Below, piece by piece: positions 1 through 6,423 of a stretch of 26,630 nt of DNA. The number at the start of each line of letters is the position of its first letter. Position 1 is the stretch's first letter. A program made the position numbers and the translations under genes. Under the pieces are notes generated by a model. The model was not told the origin of the DNA. It ran no database searches and saw only the letters and a program-made list of their open reading frames with translations. Location: assembly GCA_900766055.1 (NCBI GenBank), contig CAAFTZ010000009.1, positions 1 to 26,630 on the forward strand, in the 5' to 3' direction. This DNA is from an uncultured Parasutterella sp. Lineage in GTDB: Bacteria; Pseudomonadota; Gammaproteobacteria; Burkholderiales; Burkholderiaceae_F.

Positions 1-217
1 CAGCGGTATTGCCGATGCCCTGGAGTTCTTTGAACCAAATCTTGGCGTGGGCTTTTTCGTTAGCAGCTGTTTCTTCAAAGATTGCAGCGATCTGCTGGAA
101 GCCTTCTTTGCGAGCTACGCCTGCGAAGTAGTCGTACTTGTTGCGAGCCTGGGATTCACCGGCAAAAGCTGTCCACAGATTTTTTTCGGTCTTTGTACCG
201 GCTAAAGGTTTAGACAT
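1..217 (-). CDS. rbr: Rubrerythrin, N-terminal part (cut by window edge)
   Basis: The first 72 residues of a rubrerythrin, a cytoplasmic non-haem di-iron protein that reduces peroxide in anaerobes. The start MSKPLAGTKTEKNLWTAFAG runs into ESQARNKY (residues 21-28) and ANEKAHAK (52-59). These carry the Glu and ExxH ligands expected of the first half of the ferritin-like four-helix bundle. The ATG at 217 is preceded by GGAGAATTTAAAT, a good ribosome binding site, and a near-consensus promoter lies about 50 bp further upstream. The rest of the bundle and any C-terminal rubredoxin domain lie outside the window, so the full-length type cannot be decided. The family is recognised from these motifs by eye. 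Confidence 0.93.
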   Translation of the reverse strand, partial: MSKPLAGTKTEKNLWTAFAGESQARNKYDYFAGVARKEGFQQIAAIFEETAANEKAHAKIWFKELQGIGNTA

Positions 218-264
218 ATTTAAATTCTCCATTTATGAAGCTTAAAGAAATAGGGTTTGCGGCG

Positions 265-293
265 ATTATAACGACAACCATTTGTTTTGTTAA
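265..293 (-). promoter_or_regulatory. Sigma-70-type promoter of the rubrerythrin gene
   Basis: On the minus strand, TTAACA (288-293) and a perfect TATAAT (265-270) are separated by exactly 17 bp. The predicted start site is near 258, giving a leader of about 40 nt before the ATG at 217. No clear operator was seen. Confidence 0.75.
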
Positions 294-371
294 CCAATTC
301 GAACAGAGGTGCACGAAACGCAAAATTGAATCCTTTAAAGTAAAACAAAGGGCATTAAATGGTAAGGAAAT

Positions 372-677
372 ATGAAGAAAAGATTTATGTTTATAGGTCT
401 CTTCGCTTTTGCTTTAGCTATGTCAGGATGCAGCTGGACAGACCGTCAGATCGGGCCGAACGATTATGAGATCTCCGGTTATTTTGACTTTACGATGAAA
501 GGTGAGGTTGTCGTGCAGGGGTTGGAAGATCAAGCTCGTTTGTACTGCAAGGGAGTAGGCAAGAATTTAGTTCCTCAGATCTACTACATCACGGATAAGA
601 ACAGAATCTTTAATTACGAAGCTCAGAGAGCCAGCGCGGTTATTCGTTTCCACTGTATTCCGGACAACGGAAGTTAG
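372..677 (+). CDS. Small predicted lipoprotein of unknown function
   Basis: A 101-residue protein with a basic start (MKKR), a hydrophobic segment at about residues 5-18 and a lipobox-like AMSGC ending at Cys20. This predicts export and lipidation. The mature part is short and beta-rich in appearance and has two further cysteines (59 and 95) that could form a disulfide. AAGGA at 364-368 sits just upstream of the ATG, though the spacing is short. I do not recognise the family. The gene is divergent from rubrerythrin and upstream of tRNA-Ser, and this context does not point to a role. The lipobox has Met at -3, which is uncommon, so lipidation is likely but not certain. Confidence 0.7.
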   Translation: MKKRFMFIGLFAFALAMSGCSWTDRQIGPNDYEISGYFDFTMKGEVVVQGLEDQARLYCKGVGKNLVPQIYYITDKNRIFNYEAQRASAVIRFHCIPDNGS

Positions 678-723
678 TCCGATAAAGCTCAGACTGTGTG
701 CGTTTGTAATTTTTGCGCCTCGT

Positions 724-752
724 TTGCAAAAATAAAACTTTATCTATAGAAT
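724..752 (+). promoter_or_regulatory. Promoter of tRNA-Ser
   Basis: TTGCAA (724-729) and TAGAAT (747-752) are separated by 17 bp. They lie about 30 bp upstream of the mature tRNA 5' end, a typical arrangement for a single tRNA gene. Confidence 0.65.
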
Positions 753-782
753 ACGCTTTCCTGATCGTGATGATCGATGTGC

Positions 783-876
783 GGAGAAGTGGCCGAGTGG
801 CTGAAGGCACACCCCTGCTAAGGGTGCAGACTGGCAAAAACCGGTCTCGAGGGTTCGAATCCCTCCTTCTCCGCCA
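783..876 (+). tRNA. tRNA-Ser (anticodon GCU)
   Basis: The acceptor stem GGAGAAG (783-789) pairs with CTTCTCC (866-872), followed by G and an encoded CCA (874-876). The anticodon stem CACCC/GGGTG (810-814 and 822-826) encloses the loop CTGCTAA with anticodon GCT at 817-819, reading AGC and AGU serine codons. A long variable arm (about 829-846, GACTGG/CCGGTC with G-T wobble) marks a class II serine tRNA. The T arm has GGTTCGAATCC. All stems were checked by hand. Confidence 0.97.
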
Positions 877-1292
877 TTTTCATATCTACAGAGAATTTCT
901 CTGAACTCCTATGAGTTATTTAAACTCATAAAATCAATAAGTTATCGGAATTCACCCTTTCTTGGGTGGACCTTCCTGAACCTCAGGGAACAGCTAAAAA
1001 CACCAAACGATTGGTACACTAAATGGTACCCATTTCTGAATTTAAAACGATGTGTTCCAGTTTAGTTTCTAGTACCTTTGAGTTTCTCAAGGAGGTCCAA
1101 TACTTCTCTTGAAAAACGCGGAGTTACGGATTATTTAATTAAAACTGACAAATGTTTGCAATACCGTGTTTTGTAAGTTTTGAACTGTGCGGATTCGGAA
1201 ACCGGTCAACTAAAACAAGCGAAGTAACGAAAAAACAGCGACAAAGGTCAAAATTTCTCCTGTCGATGTCAGATTTGAATTTTATTGCAGAA
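877..1292. other. Gene-free stretch downstream of tRNA-Ser
   Basis: About 415 bp with no convincing coding region on either strand. It holds several small inverted repeats: CAGAGA/TCTCTG (889-903), TATGAGTT/AACTCATA (910-930) and TTCCTGA/TCAGGGAA (about 972-989). It also holds a pair of GGTAC words in TTGGTACACTAAATGGTACC (about 1010-1029). None has a following T-run, so no clear terminator is called. The 3' end of a serine tRNA is a common integration target, so this could be an old element scar, but no integrase or att duplication is visible here. Confidence 0.5.
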
Positions 1293-2129
1293 CTATTCTG
1301 ATGAAATCTTCATTTTGATATCAAACGGACGCCCAAAATAGACCCAAGAGGTGACTAAAACATCTGCCCCCGTCTGAGCGTATTCGTATGCGTTAGAGTC
1401 GTTAATTCCACCGGCGGCATTGATGATGACATCCGGTCTTATTTGTTTAGCCGTTGCGACGAAGTTTCTCAACATTTCCGGGCTGAAACGCTCGCACTGA
1501 ATGATGTCTGCACCGGCATTGATGTATTGAATGCCTTCTTCCTCATTGTCTACCTCCACCGCGATTTTCTTTTCAGGTTCTTGCTCCTTTGCAAGGTGCA
1601 CAGCCGCGACAGGATACGAACAAAAAACGCGATGCTGATCAAAAACGAGGATGGATTCAGACAATCCTGCTCGATGAACGATAGCACCTCCCAAGAGAGC
1701 CGCATTCAAGGAAATGGCCTTTGTTCCCGGGAAATGCTTTCTCGTAACCGCAACCTTAGCCTTAGATCCGGCGGCTTCGATTTGTTTTGTCATCGCTCTG
1801 ACGCGATTTGTAATTCCGGAGGAGTATTCCAAAATATTTTGAACTGTCTTATAGACGGAATGAATTTTTTCTGCAGAACCATGGGCTTCCAATACTGTTT
1901 GGCCGGCGCCGTAAAAAGCTCCGTCTTTTCCAGAAAAAGTCACTTTCATGCCCACTTCCTTGAAAAGTTTGGCGCCCATTTCAATGCCGCTGACAAAGCC
2001 GTCCTTTTTGGGAAGACAAGTGATTTTTCCGGGAACGCCCGTAATGCCGAGTGCCTCTGTGGTGCTGTCATTCCACGGAATGTCTTCTTTAAGGATGTTT
2101 TCTAAAAATGAGGTTGGTACATAAAACAT
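1293..2129 (-). CDS. modD: ModD-like protein (quinolinate phosphoribosyltransferase fold) of the molybdate operon
   Basis: A 278-residue cytoplasmic protein of the nicotinate-nucleotide pyrophosphorylase family, in the branch called ModD found at the end of molybdate operons. Its exact reaction is not established. Visible landmarks are TRKHFPGTK (129-137), the phosphoribosyl-site region IVHRAGLSES (150-159), EVDNEEEG (192-199) and the barrel strand INAAGGI (236-242). These match the pattern of a phosphoribosyltransferase barrel. It starts 3 nt after the modB stop, and its ribosome binding site (AAAAGGATTTAG) overlaps the end of modB. It is the last gene of modCABD. The position next to modABC is what separates ModD from true NadC. 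No nadA or nadB is nearby. Confidence 0.88.
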   Translation of the reverse strand: MFYVPTSFLENILKEDIPWNDSTTEALGITGVPGKITCLPKKDGFVSGIEMGAKLFKEVGMKVTFSGKDGAFYGAGQTVLEAHGSAEKIHSVYKTVQNILEYSSGITNRVRAMTKQIEAAGSKAKVAVTRKHFPGTKAISLNAALLGGAIVHRAGLSESILVFDQHRVFCSYPVAAVHLAKEQEPEKKIAVEVDNEEEGIQYINAGADIIQCERFSPEMLRNFVATAKQIRPDVIINAAGGINDSNAYEYAQTGADVLVTSWVYFGRPFDIKMKISSE

Positions 2130-2132
2130 GAG

Positions 2133-2801
2133 CTAAATCCTTTTAGGCTGCAGAAAGTAAAGGGCGACATAAATGAGGGCTGCAAATGCTGCCAAGATTG
2201 TGCACAGAAAAGCAGCTGAATCAAAATCTCCCCTAGAGACGCTGTTGAAAATTTCAAGCGATAGCGTGTTTGTTCTTCCCGAGATGTTGCCTCCGAGCAT
2301 CATCGTGATGCCGACTTCCCCCGAAGCGCGAGCTAGCCCGAGGAGTAAGGCGGCTAGGAGAGTTTTTGTACACAGCGGTACGGAAATGAAAAAGAAGGTC
2401 TTGAAATTCCTCAGGCCGCAAACACGGGCAGCCTCCTCAAGGTCCCTGGCTTCAGGAGTGCCAAATGCTGCTTGAAGAGGTTTGACGACGAGCGGTAGTC
2501 CAGCCACAAATGCGGCAAGAATTACGCCCGTCTGAGAAAACACCATCTTCAGTCCGAAAGTTTCCAGGAACTGTCCGATCCAACCGTTTCTTCCCAAGAC
2601 TACCAACAGCATGTACCCAAGAGCGATAGGCGGGAAAACAAGCGGCAGAGTGACGAAAAGCTCTACGGCTTTTGCAAAAATACCTCTTTTCCCGGCAAGC
2701 CAGTAAGAAAGCGGTACCGCCAAAAGCAAGAACAGTAACAGGGAAACTGCACAAGTCTTTGCCGTGAGCAGCAGAGGAAAAAAGACGGTTTCGGGATTCA
2801 T
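2133..2801 (-). CDS. modB: Molybdate ABC transporter permease ModB
   Basis: A 222-residue, very hydrophobic inner-membrane protein with about five or six membrane segments, the usual size for ModB (about 225). The ABC-permease EAA loop, which contacts the ATPase, is visible as EARDLEEAARVCGL with the following FISVP (about residues 117-142). ASGEVGITMMLGGN near residue 160-172 is typical of molybdate and tungstate permeases. The ATG lies 3 nt after the modA stop and is followed 3 nt downstream by modD, so the genes are translated from one transcript. It is expected to form the ModB2-ModC2 importer with the neighbours. Confidence 0.93.
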   Translation of the reverse strand: MNPETVFFPLLLTAKTCAVSLLLFLLLAVPLSYWLAGKRGIFAKAVELFVTLPLVFPPIALGYMLLVVLGRNGWIGQFLETFGLKMVFSQTGVILAAFVAGLPLVVKPLQAAFGTPEARDLEEAARVCGLRNFKTFFFISVPLCTKTLLAALLLGLARASGEVGITMMLGGNISGRTNTLSLEIFNSVSRGDFDSAAFLCTILAAFAALIYVALYFLQPKRI

Positions 2802-2804
2802 AAC

Positions 2805-3533
2805 TTACTGAATGCCGTGTTTCATCAGGATCTTCTTGCCTTTTTCCGATTGCAGGAATTTGAGGAACTGAGCTACATCTTGGTCTTTCTCATGTCCCTT
2901 AACAACGCCGACGATCATGTGAATCGGAGTATATCCGTTAAGCACTTCTTCGCTTCCGCCGATTTTGTCCTTATTTGCTTTAGCAGCAGTGCGGTTGACA
3001 AAGCCGGCATCGATTTCACCTTTGACTACGTAGGCAGTAACTTGAGGAACGGAAGCAATCTTCATCACTTTCTCTTTGGGGAACTGATCGGTGCCGAGGT
3101 TGTCCAAATATTGTTGAGCAGCTCTTCCGTAGACAGCAGCTTTCGGATCCGGATAGGCAAACTGCTTAATCTTGTCGGATTTCAGCTCTGACACTCCTTT
3201 AATGTCGAGACCCTTTCTCCAAATGAAAACGAGCGGTGTGTTGCCTAAAGACTGCACATTGGTCAACTGGACCGGAGTCTTCAAATTCTTCAACGTACCT
3301 TCGTCCGAAATGACAACATTAGCGCCGTTTCCATTGGCAATCTGAGCCATCATTTGGCCGATGTTGCCGCCGTAATTTTCGGTGACTTTGCTTCCGGAAG
3401 TTTCGCTAAAAGTTTTTGCCAGTTCTTTTGCCATGTTGGCGTATCCGGCGCCGGTTGTCAGTGAGACTTCGGCGTAAGCGTGGCAGCTAAAGAGAAGAGA
3501 GACGGCAAGCAGTGCGCCAATACTGATTTTCAT
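2805..3533 (-). CDS. modA: Molybdate-type periplasmic binding protein ModA
   Basis: A 242-residue periplasmic binding protein with a Sec signal peptide (cleavage after about residue 21, SCHAYA|EVS). It would capture an oxyanion such as molybdate or tungstate and deliver it to ModB. The mature protein follows the type II solute-binding pattern. AYPDPKAAVYGRAAQQYLDNLG (split around residues 126-147) corresponds to the conserved ModA segment near the ligand. The ATG shares one base with the stop of the upstream gene (TAATG at 3533), showing tight coupling to modC. The anion pocket differs from the commonest ModA sequences (YGGNIGQM instead of the usual FGSSGxL), so the preferred anion is less certain than the family. 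Confidence 0.85.
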   Translation of the reverse strand: MKISIGALLAVSLLFSCHAYAEVSLTTGAGYANMAKELAKTFSETSGSKVTENYGGNIGQMMAQIANGNGANVVISDEGTLKNLKTPVQLTNVQSLGNTPLVFIWRKGLDIKGVSELKSDKIKQFAYPDPKAAVYGRAAQQYLDNLGTDQFPKEKVMKIASVPQVTAYVVKGEIDAGFVNRTAAKANKDKIGGSEEVLNGYTPIHMIVGVVKGHEKDQDVAQFLKFLQSEKGKKILMKHGIQ

Positions 3534-4219
3534 TATTCAGTCCTTAAAAATAGAGATTGATTTAAAACATCGCGGGTTTTTCCCAGAAGAATGTTTTTTC
3601 CTTCCGAGATCAAAAGCGCTTCTTCGGTTAGACGCAAAGCCTCATTTGGTCTATGCGTGATATAGAGGAAGGGAAGTTTGGCGAAGGAATGAATCCTTTC
3701 CAGATACCCCTGAAGGGATTCGCTAAGCACTGGATCCAGACTGGAGAGAGGTTCGTCTAAAACAATAAAGTTTTCAGCGCAGAGCAAAGCTCGGCCTAAG
3801 GCAACTCTTTGAGACTCTCCTCCGGAAAGCCTTAGCGGGCTTTTTTCGAGAAGAGGCGTGAGTTCCAAAAACTTCACGACCTCTTCAAAAGATAAAGCGT
3901 TCTGCCGCTTTGCAAACAAGCGGCCGAAGAGAAGGTTTTTTCTCACACTCAAAAATGGAAAGAGGCGGTGATTCTGGAACACAAAACCGATTCCTCTTTT
4001 CTGCGGCGCGAGATTGATGCCTTTTTCGGAGTCAAAGAAAACTCGATTTCCAAATTTGATATAGCCGGAATCAGGTTTTATTAGTCCGGCAACGGCTTTG
4101 ACAAGCGTCGATTTTCCGGCACCGCTTTTCCCTAAGATGGCGGTTGTGCCGGAGAGAAGATCAGCTGCAAAACGGAATTGCTTTTCTTCAACACTAATCG
4201 AGATGTCAAAAGAGATCAT
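3533..4219 (-). CDS. modC: Molybdate ABC transporter ATPase ModC, short form
   Basis: ATP-binding subunit of the importer, 228 residues from the ATG at 4219. Walker A GKSGAGKST (30-38), Q-loop Gln82, signature LSGGE (131-135), Walker B FIVLDEP (151-157) and H-loop His189 are all intact. It stops soon after the ATPase core. The C-terminal TOBE/MOP domain of classical ModC (about 350 residues), which binds molybdate and can inhibit transport, is missing. A TTG at 4234 in the same frame is an alternative start giving 233 residues. I prefer the ATG because the TTG would lie within the operator palindrome and only about 7 nt from the predicted transcription start. Neither start has a strong ribosome binding site. 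It is the first gene of modCABD. Confidence 0.88.
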   Translation of the reverse strand: MISFDISISVEEKQFRFAADLLSGTTAILGKSGAGKSTLVKAVAGLIKPDSGYIKFGNRVFFDSEKGINLAPQKRGIGFVFQNHRLFPFLSVRKNLLFGRLFAKRQNALSFEEVVKFLELTPLLEKSPLRLSGGESQRVALGRALLCAENFIVLDEPLSSLDPVLSESLQGYLERIHSFAKLPFLYITHRPNEALRLTEEALLISEGKNILLGKTRDVLNQSLFLRTE

Positions 4220-4222
4220 GAA

Positions 4223-4277
4223 ATCGTTATTCAATTAAAGTATAACGATAATAGCAAAAAGGATGTTTAGGAGTCAG
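4223..4277 (-). promoter_or_regulatory. mod operon promoter with ModE-like palindrome
   Basis: A perfect 8-bp inverted repeat, ATCGTTAT (4223-4230) and ATAACGAT (4242-4249), is separated by 11 bp. This resembles the molybdate box bound by ModE (CGnTATA...TATAACG type). On the minus strand, CTGACT (4272-4277) and TATTAT (4248-4253) with an 18-bp spacer form a candidate promoter starting near 4241. The palindrome would then cover the -10 to about +19, as expected of a repressor site. The function is inferred from position and pattern. No modE gene lies in the window. Confidence 0.68.
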
Positions 4278-4341
4278 CGCTCTATTTAGTCGGATAGCGT
4301 TTTGATAAGTCGAGAAGGAAATCGGATCGGAGCGCTGGCAG

Positions 4342-5127
4342 TTATAGGTCTTTAATCCGAATTTCATATCTTGTTGTAAAAACTTCGCCGGTACCTAAGA
4401 GCAATGTGGAGGATTGATCAAATAGATACACAGGCGATAGGACCTTATGTCTGTCCAGCAATTCTTTGAGTTTTTTCTTGAAAAATTTTTGATGCTCGTC
4501 AATGTTGCCTCTGAAAAACCACGAGGCGTAGATTCCGCGCTCCAACTTTACTAAGCTGCTTCCATATTTCCGCAGCGTGAAATCTAAGCTTCCGATAAAT
4601 GAAAGTTTGCCTACTTCATTAAACTGCGCGACGTATCCCCACGGTAGGACAGTGGATGCTCCGCGTCTGGAGACGGAGATGAAGTCCGTGTACTCACGAA
4701 AAGAGCTGAAACTGTTTGGTTCGGAAAATCTGCTGAACTGGAATGTCCTTTCTTTTTCATACTTGTAAGTTATCGTTCCGTCGGGACAGGCCAAAGCTTC
4801 TCGACTTAATCTTAAAATTCCGTCGGTATAGAGGAGAAATCGCTTTGCCTTTTCGATCTCTTCTCGAAAAGCTTCCGACCGCTCCTTCAATCGTCTTAGG
4901 AAGTTTTCTTCATTTGGCTGATGGATGAACTCCTTGATTTCTTCGAGGCTGAAACCGATGTCTCTCAGATGAGAAAGAAAGGCAAACTGGACAGCCTGAC
5001 GGGCCTCGTAATAACGGTATTTTTTGTTGTCGACAAAAGCAGGTCTAAAGACGCCGAGGCGGTCGTAGAAAATAAGCGTGTCCTTGGTTGTGTAGCACAA
5101 TTTTGCAAATTCAGCGGTCTTGAGCAT
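4342..5127 (-). CDS. MerR-family regulator with C-terminal ligand-binding domain (BmrR-like)
   Basis: A 261-residue cytoplasmic transcription activator. Residues 1-70 are the MerR winged helix (KTAEFAKLCYTTKDTLIFYDRLG, DNKKYRYYE, RDIGFSLEEIKEF). About 75-105 is the dimerising coiled coil. Residues 120-261 look like a GyrI/BmrR-type effector-binding domain, ending TRYEIRIKDL as such domains do. There is no cysteine pattern typical of metal or redox MerR proteins, so an organic ligand is more likely. It is divergent from the MFS exporter gene, and the promoter between them has the 19-bp spacer palindrome typical of MerR activation. The regulator very probably activates the exporter and may control itself, since its own ATG is only 9 bp from the -35 box. 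Confidence 0.9.
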   Translation of the reverse strand: MLKTAEFAKLCYTTKDTLIFYDRLGVFRPAFVDNKKYRYYEARQAVQFAFLSHLRDIGFSLEEIKEFIHQPNEENFLRRLKERSEAFREEIEKAKRFLLYTDGILRLSREALACPDGTITYKYEKERTFQFSRFSEPNSFSSFREYTDFISVSRRGASTVLPWGYVAQFNEVGKLSFIGSLDFTLRKYGSSLVKLERGIYASWFFRGNIDEHQKFFKKKLKELLDRHKVLSPVYLFDQSSTLLLGTGEVFTTRYEIRIKDL

Positions 5128-5135
5128 CTTTTGAT

Positions 5136-5166
5136 TTGACTATGGAGTTAGTCCATACTCTACCAT
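5136..5166 (+). promoter_or_regulatory. MerR-type promoter and operator for the MFS gene
   Basis: TTGACT (-35, 5136-5141) and TACCAT (-10, 5161-5166) are 19 bp apart, the overlong spacer that MerR-family activators correct by twisting DNA. Between them lies the inverted repeat TATGGA-N5-TCCATA (5141-5157). It extends with one mismatch to 5138-5160, starting within the -35 box as in the bmr promoter. The predicted start near 5173 rules out translation from the upstream ATG at 5142 and supports the ATG at 5202. Confidence 0.85.
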
Positions 5167-5201
5167 TCCGCTCCGGTGTTTTTAACTCCTTGAAAAGTTT
5201 T

Positions 5202-6347
5202 ATGTTTCATCCTCTGCTTTCCAAATTAACCTGTTGTGTTTTCTTTCTTCTCCCGGGGTTGTTTTACGGCCTTGTTATGTCTCGTCTTCCGGCAGTCAAG
5301 GCTGCAGCCGAGTTATCCGATTCTCTTATCGGACTTTGCCTCTTTTGCATGGGAAGTTTCGGCTTGATCGGGTTGGGCGGCAGTCCGGCGCTTATTAGAA
5401 AGGTCGGCAGCCGCGTCGTTCTGTGTCTGACAGCTGTCGTTGCTGCCGCGGGACTTTGTTTTATCGGTTTTAGCAGCAGCGTAATCGCTGTTTTGATTGG
5501 TTTTGCAGCAATGGGCATCGGCATCAGCATGCTGGATGTAGCCATGAATACGCAAGGGGTGCTCTACGAGTTCCATTCAAGAAGTCAGAGCATGAACTTA
5601 TTCCATGCTTTCTATAGCTTGGGAGCAGTTTTAGCTTCCTTGATCGGTTCTGTCTGCGCAACTGCGGGGCTGACCGCAGGTTTGAACTTTGTTATCGCCT
5701 CAGCTCCCTTCCTGCTTTTGAGTCTTGCACTGAATCGATACCTTCTTCCTGAAAGACGGACCGAGGCAGAAGAAAAAACTTCTAAGGTTTGCCATAGGAT
5801 CCCGCTTTTTATTCTTGTTTGCGCTGTGATGGCACTTCTTGCTTACGCAGCCGAAGGATCGGTAGGGGAGTGGGGAGCGCTTTACCTTACTACTGTCAAG
5901 GATGCTTCCGTCGGCATCGGGGCCTTGGTGTATGGAATCTTTTCTTGCGTTACGTTTGCGGCTCGTTTGGTCGGAGATCCTCTGAGAAAGGAATTCGGTG
6001 AGATACCCGTGATTATTTTCGGGTCCGTTATTTCGTTTGTCGGAATGGTCGGAGTCCTGAGTTTCAGTTCCGTTTGGCTGGTCTTGATTTCTTACGCGAT
6101 CATGGGATTAGGGCTTGCTCCGGTCGTTCCTACTCTTTTTAGCATGGCAGGGAAAAACGGGAAGATTCCGGCTGCAGCTGCAACAAGTACGGTTGCATTC
6201 ATGGCTTACGGAGGGCTTCTTATCGTTCCGCCTTCCATCGGCTGGCTGGCTCAGCATACCAACCTGCACGAAGCTTTATTTATTGTTCTAGGCTTGATTG
6301 CTCTGATGTTTAGTTTGGCTCTCCTCTTAAGAAAGCTCAATAAATAA
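5202..6347 (+). CDS. MFS transporter, probable efflux pump controlled by the adjacent MerR regulator
   Basis: A 381-residue inner-membrane protein with about 12 hydrophobic segments, broken near the middle by a charged loop (ERRTEAEEKTSK) as in two-bundle MFS carriers. YGLVMSRLPAVKA early on and the segment DVAMNTQGV in the fourth helix region resemble the YbjJ-like branch of the superfamily. The start at 5202 is chosen because the MerR-type promoter places the transcript start near 5173. An in-frame ATG at 5142 and a TTG at 5136 lie inside the promoter itself. The ribosome binding site at 5202 is weak. Regulation by a BmrR-like protein suggests export of a toxic organic compound, but this is inference. 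A terminator follows. Confidence 0.85.
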   Translation: MFHPLLSKLTCCVFFLLPGLFYGLVMSRLPAVKAAAELSDSLIGLCLFCMGSFGLIGLGGSPALIRKVGSRVVLCLTAVVAAAGLCFIGFSSSVIAVLIGFAAMGIGISMLDVAMNTQGVLYEFHSRSQSMNLFHAFYSLGAVLASLIGSVCATAGLTAGLNFVIASAPFLLLSLALNRYLLPERRTEAEEKTSKVCHRIPLFILVCAVMALLAYAAEGSVGEWGALYLTTVKDASVGIGALVYGIFSCVTFAARLVGDPLRKEFGEIPVIIFGSVISFVGMVGVLSFSSVWLVLISYAIMGLGLAPVVPTLFSMAGKNGKIPAAAATSTVAFMAYGGLLIVPPSIGWLAQHTNLHEALFIVLGLIALMFSLALLLRKLNK

Positions 6348-6377
6348 TTAACGGAGCGGGTTTGGCCGCTCCGTTAA
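6348..6377. terminator. Perfect 12-bp hairpin between convergent genes
   Basis: TTAACGGAGCGG (6348-6359) pairs fully with CCGCTCCGTTAA (6366-6377) around a 6-nt loop, directly after the MFS stop codon. It lacks a T-run on the plus strand. On the minus strand it is followed by a mixed A/T stretch, so it may serve both directions. Confidence 0.6.
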
Positions 6378-6389
6378 CGAAACTTCCGG

Positions 6390-6419
6390 GCCTCGGCATT
6401 GTGCTGAGGCTTTATTTTT
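6390..6419 (+). terminator. Rho-independent terminator after the MFS gene
   Basis: GCCTCGGCA (6390-6398) pairs with TGCTGAGGC (6402-6410), 9 bp with one G-T pair, followed by TTTATTTTT. Confidence 0.85.
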
Positions 6420-6423
6420 ACGG

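Noticed and set aside
713..904. A 63-codon open frame across the tRNA gene
   Set aside because: It runs through the complete tRNA-Ser sequence and its promoter, so it is not a protein gene.
1443..2105. A 220-codon open frame on the plus strand opposite modD
   Set aside because: The opposite strand encodes a well-matched ModD. The product is Cys/Phe-rich and without motifs.
5142..5201. An upstream in-frame ATG (and TTG at 5136) for the MFS transporter
   Set aside because: These codons lie inside the MerR-type promoter upstream of the predicted transcript start, so they could not be translated from it.
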